From the NCBI GenBank assembly GCA_026873275.1, contig JANTUC010000011.1, positions 248,001 through 312,000 on the forward strand: DNA of 64,000 bases, given 5' to 3'. Each line of letters starts with the position of its first letter. Positions within the stretch are counted from its first letter, which is position 1. Below are positions 34,189-45,624 of the stretch, piece by piece. The translations under genes and the position numbers were made by a program. The notes below the pieces were generated by a model that had not been told where the DNA came from, did not search any database, and saw only the letters and a program-made list of their open reading frames with translations. Source of the stretch: Pseudopithomyces maydicus (taxonomy: Eukaryota > Ascomycota > Dothideomycetes > Pleosporales > Didymosphaeriaceae).

Positions 34189-37100
34189 CTTGAGCGGCGG
34201 GCTTGATATTGTTCGTATGTCTTTATGTATGGGTGAACGGCTGACACGGTGTAGGCTGCGTATTGAGTTGTAAGTAATCTCGAAAATATGCTCGTTGATA
34301 GTAAGTTGTACCTTGAAGAATAGGTACTTTGAAGGAACTTATACTGTATAGCTATGAGTCAAAGAGTTTCCAAGGGACCGAAGATGTTGCACAATGAGAT
34401 TTATAGGTGACCGCATTGAGGTCTGTTCACAGTCTGAGTGTTTTGCGGGATTCCAGTCACGTCGGTCGTTTGTGCGCGCGGGACAGTTTGTGATAGGTGA
34501 TGCTCAGCTATTGCCCAAGATACCGCTTGTGATACACCATAGCTTTTTGTTTGCGCAAGAGAGATGCCAGAACATCTTCTTGATGCTGAGGCCACGGCGG
34601 CTCAGCCTTTAATTCATGTTGAAAAGATTAATCGGATTATACCAACAACCAAATGTACAATCAGACATAACGTAGCAGTGGCTTCAAGGAGACCATTAAA
34701 TATCTGTATGATAGTTTCTCTTAAAAAAGAACATGAATCACTCCAAGTCTACGTCTATCAGAACGTTTCAGGTGCGTGATACCAAGTTTCGGGTATGAAG
34801 AAGCTTCCAAATAGGTTCACACTTGTAAGCACAGCAGCGGGACGACCGATTCCTGGGGTCTACTTGTAAGCACATGCCCATTGCCCAACGCTGCGGTATA
34901 TGACGCACTGACAATGGCAACAGTCATAGCTTCTACATCCCAGCGTCCAATGATTGAGCCTCATCAAACATACCAGTAACCTTGACCACCAGATTCCAAA
35001 CCTCCTTCACATATTCACCTTTCACATGCTCAACCCCGTCTTCTCTACTTCTAATCTTTCTTCGTGTCCACCGCTCTCACCTGATTCCGATATTAATTCA
35101 CACATCCCCAACATAACCCTCACACCCCCATTTCAATTCTCCTTACCTCCCTGCCACACCCTTGAACCCCTCACCACCACATCCTCTTTTTCTTTCCAAC
35201 AACCCTTCCTTGACTCACCCACTAGCCCTCTCCCCATCGGCACACTCATGGTCCGTGATCCTAGTCTCCGCACGGGTACTCAGCCCCACCTCGATAGTGC
35301 CGTGGTACACGACCGCACGTGGATATGAGCGGGGCGTTGATGACGGGCGAGGGTGCAGTTGTTAGTTGTATACGCTATATTGTACTTTATCATATGTGCA
35401 GCGTGCTCTTTAGACTATATATCGAGCAGATGTTCATACGCGAATGGTTCACACACTAGTTAATACGTCAAAAGAAAAACACATTTTCGTAAGCAGTGAA
35501 CCTTGCAGATTATTTTCCTTATGGTAAGATTCTTTTGTGTGAGCAGTCCACCTATTAGCTCGGGGGCGGGGGCCTTGTCGAAGATAAAATGAATAAGAGA
35601 GTTGATGTAGTTACAATAGTGTACTGACAAGCTCAGATAGCAAACTATCATTTGCTTCTTTTTTATATTGTCGCAAGAGGGGTGACAGCGTTTTCTCCTA
35701 CCAAGCATTTGCACCTAGTCAGTTCATGCTCAGCTACTACTTTTTCCAACAAACAAAACACAAAACACATGATTTGCTTGAGGGCGTGTTTGCACAGAGT
35801 CCTCGATGAAATTTCAAGGCTGAAAATTCGCATACCTGCTTTGGGTATCTTGCGATGCTCGTAGTAAGCTCATAGATGTGTAGCGGCGTGGTTGTCGAGG
35901 GCAGCTAGAGGCCACGGCAGGACATCTGATAAGGGAAGCGCAATGGTATTTCAAACTAAAGCCGTTGTATCACATCACTTCTTGAGATTCTTGAAAATAA
36001 TTCGATTAACAGGCTTCTATCTCCCGCCTACCGCCTATTGCCTTCATCCTTCTACCTCCGAACTAACGAGGTCGTCCATCTACTTGGCGTCATGCTTGGT
36101 AATCCTGAACACAGGGAAGCGCGACCGCACATGCTCTTTCCCATTTTGTGATTCGTATCTATGTATAGTCTAAGGATCTGCACAGTGTACGTAGGCATGA
36201 ATATCAGCATGCAGGTCTATTTCTGTGCGACTTTCCACGAGTCTAGTTCCATTATATCCCCGGATCACGGCGCAGGCTCGTCGAATGTTTGCACTCGTCG
36301 TGGTGTGCACAGATGTGTCATACTTGATCACATTACACGGTACAACATGGCGCCGGTGATCGACGCATTTTGCAACCGCGACGAGGAAGGCAGAATGAAG
36401 TGACTGACTACATAATGCAACGACCGTATCGGATCAACACTCAGCATCAGCTACCTGTACTTTACCTTACTTTTACCATGGCATTTTGGCGGCTCGCAGT
36501 CCGGAAGCAGCGATGCGGCAAATGGTAACCAGGTGGACGGTGCAAAATTGCCTGAAACAGGCATGAAAGGTGTACGGTTTTGCAAAAACGGGTACGCGGC
36601 GTAACGCGCAGGGGTGGTAGCGGACGGATAGCGGAAGCGGAAGCTTAGCAGGACCCCTGTGGGGACGTGATGGGGTGGGTGTAGGTACCGGGGGCTTTCT
36701 CGTTCCTGAGGCCACCGAGAGGGTTGCAACTGGAGGCGAATTGGGTGCGGTACACACATACATGCACATGTCAAACTGTCAGTATGTATTCGTGACGTCT
36801 GGACTACAACGTGGGGCCGGGCTGGGCATGCAAACGCCAAGCTGTAGGCAATTGTTTCCGCGGTTGGGCCTGTGACGATGGATGATGAAGGATCCAATAG
36901 CTCGGTACCTACAGTAGGTACAGCCCCGCTAAACTGATGCTGCACGGCATTCCGAATGCGCCTGTCCACGATCGCCCTCCGATTACGCAGGCACAAAACA
37001 CCCACGCCGCCCGAGGTTTGCTTTTTTCCAGAGACGCACAAAAGGTACCGTCATATCGTCGGCATACGTAACGTACGCAGCGCCCGCAGCAGACAACCCA

Positions 37101-37435
37101 TCCACGCTGCGCTTCACCGCTCATTCCACACCTCCCTTCTCGCTCGGCGTCTGGTCTCGTGTCACGCCTCGCGCGACCACGCCGTCCGTACACGGTGGAA
37201 ATTACCCGCCGCACCCCAGACGCCACCACCAGACAACAAGGCTTAGCTCCTCCTGCACCTCCGTCATTGACAACCAACAAAAGGATCCCGCCTGCCCATT
37301 CTTACGTACATACGCACATACGTCTGACCCCCTCGCTCGCCCGCAGCAATCCCGCTGCCTTTGCTGTCCGTCTTTCGTCGCCTGCCATCCGCTCCGTGTC
37401 CACCCACCAACCCACCCACTCGCTCGCTCACCACC
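34189..37435. other. AT-rich gene-free interval, then glutaredoxin promoter
   Basis: 3.2 kb without a supportable gene; open frames are short and lack domains. 34.2-36.4 kb is AT-rich and may be a decayed repeat, though no terminal repeats were seen. From about 36.5 kb the base composition becomes GC-rich, matching the promoter and 5' UTR of the gene at 37436. Confidence 0.45.
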
Positions 37436-38268
37436 ATGGCGTCCCAGCGCCGGATGCGCCTCTACGGGCTCCTCCTCCTCATCGCCCTCGTCACCATCCT
37501 CTACATGACGCGCTCCCCCTCGCAAACCCGCACCTCCCCTTCTACGTCAAAACGCAAGAAGCGCTGCAAGCCAAAGAGTACGTCGAAGCCTCCAAGCAGC
37601 GCGACGCAGACAGCGTCGGGTCGCGCGTCAAGGCCGCCGCCGACGACGCGCGCAAGGCTGCCGAGCAGAAGGGCTCCTCCTACATCGACGCGGTGACCGG
37701 TGGCGACGCGGACAAGAGCCCCCGCGGACGGTACAACAAGGAGGGGAAGCAGCAGCCGCTGGAGGGCGTCGCGGCCGTGGGCGGCAGCAGAGAGGGAAGA
37801 CGCCTGCGAAGGAGAACGAGACGGAGGACTACCACGAGGCGGAGGAGGAGCTGAATACCATACTGAGGAAGAGCCCGAGTAGGTCCCCCCTCTTCCCCCA
37901 CCCAAACCACTTGTCCATGTACACACATACTAACTCCTCTTTTCCCTCTAGTAATCATCTTCTCCAAAACCTACTGCCCGCACTCTCTCAAAGCAAAGCA
38001 CATCCTCCTCTCTACCTACGACATCCAACCCCCGCCCTACGTCGTCGAGCTCGACCTCCACCCCCTCGGCCTCAAGCTCCAGGAAGTCCTCGCCGACACC
38101 ACCGGCAGGCGCACCGTGCCCAACGTCATGGTCATAGGCAAGAGCATCGGCGGCGGCGACCAGATGCAGGAGTTGGATGAGGAGGGGAAAATGGAGGAGA
38201 CGATTAGGGGGCTGGCGGATACGAGGGTGACGAGGGTGGAGAGGAGGGGGAGGGGAAGGGGGAGGTGA
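37436..38268 (+). CDS. Membrane-anchored glutaredoxin (apparent frameshifts)
   Basis: Thiol-disulfide oxidoreductase of the secretory pathway, Grx6/Grx7-like. Residues about 6-22 (RLYGLLLLIALVTILYM) are a signal anchor, followed by a charged spacer (YVKTQEALQAKEYVEASKQR) and a C-terminal glutaredoxin domain. Exon 2 (37952-38268) begins inside IIIFSKTYCPHSLKAKHILL, with the active-site CPHS carrying one catalytic Cys (monothiol), and contains the GSH-binding TVPNVMVIGKSIGG. Exon 1 (37436-37878) changes frame twice; one extra C at 37536-37539 and one extra G at 37794-37796 restore a single 253-residue frame that meets exon 2 in the correct phase. Two independent breaks both at G/C runs suggest assembly error. 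Confidence 0.82.
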
Positions 38269-39032
38269 GGAGGAGGAGGGCGTAGATGGACGGACGTGGA
38301 GAGAGGGGTGGAGGGAGTAGCTAGCTAAGGAGGGGAGAGCTTCGTTTCGCTGTATGCATGTGTATTAGAGTACTGGGTTTTCACGTGCCTTGGGGTCAAA
38401 TGAGGCAGGCATTGTAAGGGGCATATCGGTTTTGGGGCGGGTATTTCTATAGCCTGGGATGCATGGGTCAGGTTGACTTGGCTTGGCTTGGGTTGCGGGG
38501 TGGGGTTTTGTATTGTCGCGGGCTTTTTTTCTTTTAAGAAGTCGGTATACCCGTAATGCGACCATGTTTCTTGTTTTTTTCGGTTGTTTGTCCGAGTGGA
38601 AGGTTGGTGGATGGCAGCTGACGAGAATGAGACTGGATGGAGCAGTGGTTTGGAGAGCTTGCTGGGAGGTCCTTTGGACGAGAGGATTGGGCAATTCATT
38701 GTGGTGTGCAGTGGATGGTTGTTTGGCGTGGAGTGGGCGGGATAATCTGCCAGAGCATTAGAGATTGAGTAGCGCGAATATGATCCTCCGGGGAAAGATA
38801 TCTGCACTCGCGGTTTAGTGTGTGATGAGAATCTGGTGAAAGGTAGTTGGGTATCAGTGGACATTGGTAGCTTGAGTAAGTCTTCATGGATGCTACCACA
38901 TGTATACCCAGGCTCATCCCATCCCAAGATAACACCGATCTGTCCTTTGTGCAGACATCTCGTACACCCATCATACGTATGTCATGATATTTCTCACACC
39001 GAGCTCACAGCTCCTATATGACACCAACCTGT
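38269..39032. other. Convergent intergenic stretch
   Basis: Lies between the glutaredoxin stop and the stop of the Cys-His gene on the other strand. Open frames on both strands here look like chance. Probably two 3' UTRs. Confidence 0.5.
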
Positions 39033-39798
39033 TCAAAGCCTCCGACGTTTCGACGGACGCTCAGACTCAAACAGTTCATCATAATTCCGTCCATCTTCCC
39101 ATACTTCACGCGGCACAGCCTGCTTCCCCTTGTCTATAGCCTCCCCACCGAAAGCCTTCATCCCACCAAACATCCAATCGTCGTCATCGTCGTCGTGGTC
39201 CTGCTTCTCTTGCTCCCCTCCCCGGAGCCCATGAGCTCCTGGCTGTCCAAACACCTCATCACTCCCACTCAAGCCCCTCATACCCATCGTCGTAGGCGCT
39301 CCTATCCCCATGCCCATCTCGTATGGCATCTGATACCCCGGCGGCACCCCCCACTCACTAGGCATCTCTCCACCAGTTAGCCCGCTATCCTCAGCAAGCC
39401 CACTATCACCAGCCATTCCACTGTCCCCAGCCATCCCACCATCCCCATCACCCCCTCGACCACGCTCATCACCACCCCAGTATCCACCCCTTCTCACCAC
39501 GCTCCTCACGCCTCTCCCCCTCCCGCTGCCTCTGCCTCTCCTCAATCGCCTCCTCCCTCGGCCCCCACCTCGCCCACCTATCCGCGCCCGTCTGCACCCC
39601 AGGCATACACGCCCTGCTCATCTTGCACTCCATGCAGTCCTCCCGCAGCGTGTACCCGAGGTATATCTTGTTGTCGCAGCCGGCGACGTGGTTGTGGCGC
39701 TCGCCTTCGGGCGCGGAGATGCGTATTGTGGAGCGGGAGCAGCGGTGGGACACTTGGGTGTGCGAGCAGGCGTAGGTGAGGGTGAAGATGGTGCACAT
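39033..39798 (-). CDS. Small Cys-His family protein A (frame uncertain)
   Basis: The N-terminal part (39798-39469) begins MCTIFTLTYACSHTQVSHRC and contains DNKIYLGYTLREDCMECKMS, then a Glu/Arg/Gln-rich helical stretch (EEAIEERQRQREGERREERG). A second frame (to 39033) carries the Gly/Asp-Ser repeats GMAGDSGMAGDSGLAEDSGL, a Gly/Met-rich segment and ends in SERPSKRRRL. They are offset by +1; two bases lost from the several G runs between 39560 and 39450, or an unrecognised intron, would join them to about 255 residues. The Cys-His pattern C-x8-C-x-H-x6-C at the N-terminus is shared with the divergent gene at 40574. I do not know a function; zinc binding is likely from the Cys/His spacing. Confidence 0.6.
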
Positions 39799-40573
39799 TT
39801 TGCGTGTGCAGGTGTGGAGGTGTTGAGAGTTTGGTGGTGGTGGTGCGTGGGTGTGTGTATGTATGTACGTGTGTAGAGGGGATGAATGAGGTGGCGGTGG
39901 TCGGGATTATAGGGAGAGAGGGGAGGACTGGATGCGTTTGGTGCGTTGGGAAGGGGCGGTGGGGAGACAAATGGAAGGTTCGAAGGGGAAATGAGCGGTG
40001 GGAAGGTTGACGTGGAGTAGGTCCGAAGTCAAGTGCTGGATTGGATTGACGCAATCTTGTATTTTCGTTGATATTCTTTTCTAAAGCTGTTCATGCTGAT
40101 GGATGCATTTCTAAGTGCTTAGAACAGACGTAGTATGGACTGCTTCCAGAATTAATGGATAGGAAAAATCAGCCGAGATGCTGAAGTGCTCTTGGGGAGT
40201 CGCCTCGAGAGTTGCTTGAAGTAAAATTGGCTTGACAGCAAATCTGAGTCCAATTAGCCCAGGTAAAAACCGTTTGGAAACTTACCAACCTCAGAGGCTC
40301 TCCGTTTGTAGCAGGCCCGACCTTCACATCTAAGTTGAAGGAAATAACACATATGGCGTCTCCAGGGTAACTGACCCAAGCTCTCACTCAACCTCAATGC
40401 CCATGTCGTATAAAAGCCCTCTTGCCCTCTTGCTCTCTTGCCCATCCCCATCCCCATCGTTACCACGACAGTAGCACCCTCACTCGGAACCACCACCGTC
40501 TCTTCTCAACACACAAGAATATATAGACTTTACAGACATATCACCTTATTCTCACAAGCACATCTCTTCCAAC
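39799..40573. promoter_or_regulatory. Divergent promoter between two Cys-His family genes
   Basis: 775 bases separate the start codons at 39798 (minus) and 40574 (plus). Includes a CT/CA-rich leader at 40420-40510 and pyrimidine-rich stretches, but no site I can name. TATAAAAG at 40409-40416 lies about 160 bases before the plus-strand start. Confidence 0.5.
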
Positions 40574-41300
40574 ATGTGCAAATACTACAAGAAGGTATTT
40601 ACTCACCTTGCGCTCCTTCCAACTATCCAGCTGACCCCGACTCTAGCTCTTCACCTGCGGCCACTACTCCAAGGTCTACGTCGAGCGCTGCCGCATCGCC
40701 TGCCTGCCCGACGCAACGTCTTGCACCACCGAGGAGGGCACTGACCACGACCCCGAAGCCTTCCAGGAGAACCTCTGCCGCACCGCGCGCTCATCCCACT
40801 TCGCATGCTACGACTGCCTCATCGCAGAAGCCCACGAAGAGATGCGGGCCAAAGCCGACACCGAGACGGACCCCACCAAGCGTGCTGCCCTCGAGGGGTC
40901 GCGCACCCGTCTCGCAGACAAGCAGGCCAAGGCCGAAGCCAATCGTCGCGCGGCAGAGGAGAAGATGCGGAAGGAGCGCGAGGAGGACGAGAAGAAGAAG
41001 GCGGAGCTGGCCAAGGAGAAGGAGAATGCGTTGAAGGGCGAGGGTGCGTGGGTCGTCAGCGGGAGCCAGCGCAAGAAGAAGGGTAGGGGTAGGGCGAATG
41101 GACTGGGACTTGGGAACGGCACTGGACGGAAGGGCTTTGCGTCTATGGTTCCGCCCAAGAGCGCGCCGCCAGGAGTCACGACGTTCATGGGAGCGATGGG
41201 TGGAGTGGGCGGTCGCGCCGAGAAGACGGGGGAGCTCAAGAAGGACGACCCGGAGTATGGTAGACTGAGCCAGTGGCCGCGTCTGGACGAGACGAAGTAG
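40574..41300 (+). CDS. Small Cys-His family protein B with coiled coil
   Basis: Exon 1 is only 21 nt (40574-40594, MCKYYKK); the 52-nt intron is followed by exon 2, 40647-41300, for 224 residues. The N-terminus MCKYYKKLFTCGHYSKVYVE with RC following matches the pattern of the divergent gene A (M-C-x8-C-x-H-x6/8-C). Further Cys occur in CRIACLPDATSC and HFACYDC, giving about nine Cys and several His that could bind zinc. Residues about 95-150 are a long charged helix (RRAAEEKMRKEREEDEKKKA), a likely coiled coil. The C-terminal part is Gly-rich and basic. No signal peptide. Family function unknown. Confidence 0.75.
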
Positions 41301-43141
41301 GTGAGACTTCGGTGGAGGAAAGGCCCATGATGGGCGGGCGTCTTTTGAATACCTGAAAGGCGTGTATATTTGTTGGCTTTGGGGGAGATGCTCTGTCACT
41401 GGACCCTAGCTAGAGCTTGATGTGTACGATTGTGCACAGGATTACGGTACTTGCAGTCTTTTTCTCTAACATAAAGAGCTGATGGGGGAGAAGAGAATGG
41501 CTGGAAACACATCAAACAGTTTCTGCATATGGAGTCAGAGATTGTGATTGTCTTGATTGTAATAACGTAGGGCTAGACCTGGCCTTAGTGTGGAACGGGC
41601 TTCACATGTCCCAAGATAGCAGCACCATCCAGAACCAATGGGTGCCAATGATGAATCCAATTCAACGGAAATGTGCTATACAAACTCATGGTAAATGTCG
41701 CACCTAAGGGCCAGCCAGTCGGCGGTGAAAGAAGTACCACAATCCGGTTCCATATGCATAGATAAGAAATAAAACAAAACTCACGATGACGTGTGTCGTT
41801 TACAGGCAATGAGAAATCCCGCATTTCCATTCTATCTGTGATATCACAGGGTAGAGTGGATACGGATCTGCACTATGCGGTTCCTGGACGTGAGGAAACG
41901 ACGCAGGGATGGGGTGGTTGGGCGCTGTAAAGCTTGAGTTTGATCCTTCAACGTTGAGCAGGGCCCACTGCTAACGACTGGGAAGTTTCTGCAGACGGGG
42001 TCCCTGCCTGGCGCTGAGTTGTGGGCTCGCTCTGCGACACTGGACAAACTGTGATGTGCCTGAGTAAGATGGCGCCCCTGAAGAGGCGAGTGGGCTGGAG
42101 GCGCACAGTCACTGTGACTCGGTCGGCGTCTGCAACACGCCCAGCGCACATCAGTGGGCGCCCCATCCGGCCGCTGCTGGCGGATGGCTGCTTCCCCGCC
42201 CAGATTGCAGTCGCTGCAGCCGTGGAGGTGCCGTGCGTGAGCCAACAAGGCCGTGTTTATTGCCATTCCATGTCTGTCCATGTCCTGCCCCGCGATGCCT
42301 GCATCCTTCCGAGCGCCCGGGCCGCAGCGGCGTAGTTCAAAGGTTGGTGCACGTGCTCACACGGCGGGCGTCGCCAGTCGTACCGCCGTACCGCCGTACC
42401 ACCGCTCAGTAGTCTGGCACATCCACGCAGCCCTTGAGCACAGCAGCCAGCATCCGCCGTCCGCCATCACCGAGGCACGGTGATAAGCAGCCGGCGCGGG
42501 TGTTTCGTGTAGCGCATGTGCATCATCTCACGCAGCGTTCACGGCAGGCAAGCGCGCCGTTCCATGTTTCAACGTGTCCGACTCCCGATGTGCAGGGCAC
42601 CATCCTCCGCCTTCCTGTTACGACCAGCGACCAGCGACCAGCCCGCTGCGATGGCTGGCTCTGTCGCGCGCCTCACCCCAACCAGCCGCAGCCTGCCAGA
42701 CGAGGGCCTGGAGCAGGCCCTAGGAACAGCCTGTCCTGCGCTAGCCAGCCCACTAAGCCCGCGCTGCTCGACATCATCGGCCGCATGCCCACTGCCCAGG
42801 GTGCCGCACCATCTCCGCTCGCGAGCTAACAGTGACGACCACCCGGTCGCTAAGCAGCTGCGGACGACCCCGGAGCCAAGTGCCGCCCGCTCCACCTCAC
42901 CCTTCACACTCCACCCGCAATTGACTCTTTCCTTGCGCTCTGCTGGGCCATGAGAATGGACCCTCCGCCCTGCGACACTCCTCCTGTGACACCGTGCCTC
43001 GACCAGCCACATCCTACTCCCCCACGGATCCGCGAGGCACCGACAACATCACCTCGAGATCCACTGTTACCCGCCGCCCTCACCAATCTGCCCGTCGTGG
43101 AATCCTAGACGGTCCTCACCTCTCCTCCCTTCAGTCCTGCC
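41301..43141. promoter_or_regulatory. Intergenic with GC-rich leader of the next gene
   Basis: 1.8 kb. 41.3-41.85 kb is AT-leaning and carries the 3' side of the Cys-His gene. 41.85-43.14 kb is GC-rich with open frames in many phases on both strands, none convincing; it is most likely promoter and 5' UTR of the gene at 43142. A short GCCGTACC tandem lies near 42380-42405. Confidence 0.45.
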
Positions 43142-44647
43142 ATGTCGTGGTTCCTGAGGGGAGTCCAGTCGGCCATCTTCCACTATGCCTCGTGTGCGCC
43201 ATGTACCGGCTACCTTTCTAAGAAACAGCGCCTGAAACAGGCAAAGATGGCGAGGAAGGCCAGGACGAAGCTCCAGGAAGAGCAGCCCGAGGGCTACCAC
43301 CACCCCGAGCCAACCGGCACCAATCCATACTGGCAAGAAGAGATATGTATGGGACCAGGCCCCCCTCCACGCCGCGCCAGAAGGACCAACACCTGCAACA
43401 CGCGTGCGACCACGGCCGCAGGAACCCAGGTCAGCGTCACGAGCCAAACAGGAAGCAGCATCGACGTCCGCGCTTCTGAGGATATGCGCTTGAGCAACGA
43501 TTCGCTGGACGACGATAATTGGAACCGCAAGCGCTATCAACGGGAGGATGAAGATCTATGGGGCTTCTCCGACTTGATCATGCCCTTACAGAAGACCGTG
43601 TCCGGCTCCTCTGTGGGCGTTGCCGGCCTTACGAGACCTAGCACTTCACGTTCCGGCAGCTACTATTCCGCTCGAGCACCGCCGGTAAACGATCTTCACC
43701 CTCCAGTCGTCAGCTTACCATCGCCCCATCCGTGTGACAATCAGTGGATGCTCCAGCCCCCGCCCAAGGCTGCTGTCATGAGTGGAAAGGAGCGAGCGAA
43801 ACTGCGCAGCCGGAGTGGCAGCGGTGCCAGCAGTCGGGTAGAATTGAGCCTACAGCGTCAAGTGAGCGCGAAGCAATTGCGTCACAAACTCGAGCGAGGG
43901 GAAACGCCTGAAATGCCGAGCTTATCACGAGGCAATTCGTATAACGACGTCCTGTCGGGACAGCGGCACGACAGGCCGAAGACACCCGTGGTACGACCAC
44001 CATCGGCTGCTTCGACCCATCGTCCTAGGAGGCGTCGCGACACCGCAATGACTAACACATCTACGACCGAGCATTCCGGAAATTCTACCGACACCGTTCA
44101 TCGACGCTCTCCCTCGCCTTCACCCAGACGCTCCATAGTCCCCAGCCTCAAGAAAGTTCGTGTACGCAACAGCCGGCAACAACTGTCTACGGTTATGTCA
44201 AGTGGCCTTGGTGATTCGTCCATAAGCCCGGTCACCATCAGTCCGACGTCTGACATTGACAACGAAAATGCTCCGACGATCACTACCCACAAAACTCGAT
44301 ATTCGTCGCAATCCACCGATTCCGATCCCTACCTCCTAATGAAGCGTCGCAGTCCTATCTGCAATTCTGACATCGCCTCGCTTAATATTCTTGAACATCT
44401 CGTGGATACTGATGTCGTGGTGAACTCTCGCTTCGTATCTGCCCCTCTTATGGAGGCCCGCATCAAGCTACCGCCCACAGACCCTACCGAGGAGAAGGTT
44501 CTGGCCACAGATTCCTGGTCTGGCAGCGGCTTCGCTATTAGCCGGGAATGGGGCACTGATCAAGTTGTAGGGGAGGTGCCGGTGCCATTTGACAGTGCTG
44601 GCATGGTGGAGCGCGATCCGAAGATGCGATGGAGCGTGGACTTTTGA
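43142..44647 (+). CDS. Conserved fungal protein of unknown function
   Basis: Single exon, 501 residues. The N-terminus MSWFLRGVQSAIFHYASCAP is followed by CTGYLSKKQRLKQAKMARKA and NPYWQEEICMGPGPPPRRA. This N-terminal block of about 90 residues looks like a conserved module of Pezizomycotina proteins, amphipathic and Cys-containing, possibly membrane-associated. The remainder is Ser/Thr/Pro/Arg-rich and probably disordered with many potential phosphorylation sites. The C-terminal 40 residues (SWSGSGFAISREWGTDQVVG ... KMRWSVDF) look ordered again. No enzymatic motif. Start chosen at the first Met of the conserved block. Confidence 0.8.
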   Translation: MSWFLRGVQSAIFHYASCAPCTGYLSKKQRLKQAKMARKARTKLQEEQPEGYHHPEPTGTNPYWQEEICMGPGPPPRRARRTNTCNTRATTAAGTQVSVTSQTGSSIDVRASEDMRLSNDSLDDDNWNRKRYQREDEDLWGFSDLIMPLQKTVSGSSVGVAGLTRPSTSRSGSYYSARAPPVNDLHPPVVSLPSPHPCDNQWMLQPPPKAAVMSGKERAKLRSRSGSGASSRVELSLQRQVSAKQLRHKLERGETPEMPSLSRGNSYNDVLSGQRHDRPKTPVVRPPSAASTHRPRRRRDTAMTNTSTTEHSGNSTDTVHRRSPSPSPRRSIVPSLKKVRVRNSRQQLSTVMSSGLGDSSISPVTISPTSDIDNENAPTITTHKTRYSSQSTDSDPYLLMKRRSPICNSDIASLNILEHLVDTDVVVNSRFVSAPLMEARIKLPPTDPTEEKVLATDSWSGSGFAISREWGTDQVVGEVPVPFDSAGMVERDPKMRWSVDF

Positions 44648-45624
44648 TGGCATCACCATCTCACCCAGCTACCTACCACCTTGGATTTCCTGGAATCACT
44701 TGCATACCCTACATCCTCTTTCGCACCTCTTCGTATACGCGTCTTCACCGCATAGGTGCTATGTTTGCATCATTATTTGGAATTAGCGCAGCGCTTTGTA
44801 TTGGTCTTTTTCGATACTTCTTCTAGATTTTTTTACCCTTCTTCAGTATCTTTGATACTCATCATATAGGTTATTTCTTGTGCATGTTGGTTGAGCATCA
44901 CCAATGGGAGTTGGTTTGGGTAACAGGGGCTTCTGGACAAAAGCGGACACGTCTCTTACGACTTGAATGACCCTTGTTCTTTTGTTTCCTATGTTTCTGG
45001 GCATTGTTGAGCACTTGCAGGGAGTTTGGGATAGGAAAGCCTCGGATAGTGCATCTCGAGGTCGGTGGATCCTTGCACGCTGCTCTTTACCTCCATTTTT
45101 AGCGTCTCGATGCTGCCTTCCTCGGTTGAGGTGGCAGTTTTACATAGATACGTGGAGCTTGACAAACAATATAAACAAAAATTCAGCCATTGGGTCTTGT
45201 TCTAGCGGCAAAAACATCAGATCATGGGGCTACCCAGAAAGTGAGATAAATCAAGACTGAGGCAGCCCAAAAATGGCAGGGGCGCCTAGCCAGCATATTT
45301 GTCACGTGACCATTGCGTAGTCCGAAATTCGAGGCTCCGTGCACCGCTTGCACAAGCGCGACTTCACTTCGTTCAGCCTCGATTGCCTATCCACCCACTC
45401 AGACTCTGCCCCACTCTCTCCAAAGCTCTCGTGAACCATTGCGACGTCCGCTGAACCCTTCACCTTGCTCTCCAGCTGCCCCTCGAGACGCACGCGACAC
45501 CTGCCATCCCCGCACGTCATTAGCCAAGTTTGAAGGGGCTGCTGTCACCCCCGCGCCCACCACAGCTACCCGCTCCAAACCACCGCACCCGCCCGCAACC
45601 CCCTAGCTCTCCAACACCGGCAAC
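44648..45624. promoter_or_regulatory. Intergenic and PP2A promoter
   Basis: About 1 kb. No gene seen. The last 300 bases are C-rich with CT tracts, typical of a fungal promoter and leader for the PP2A gene. Confidence 0.5.

Noticed and set aside
36451..37280. Overlapping minus-strand open frames of 98-196 codons
   Set aside because: No domain, no intron structure, and several frames open at once in GC-rich DNA upstream of the glutaredoxin gene.
41844..43086. Many 70-147-codon frames on both strands
   Set aside because: GC-rich leader DNA gives long chance frames; none has a recognisable protein pattern.
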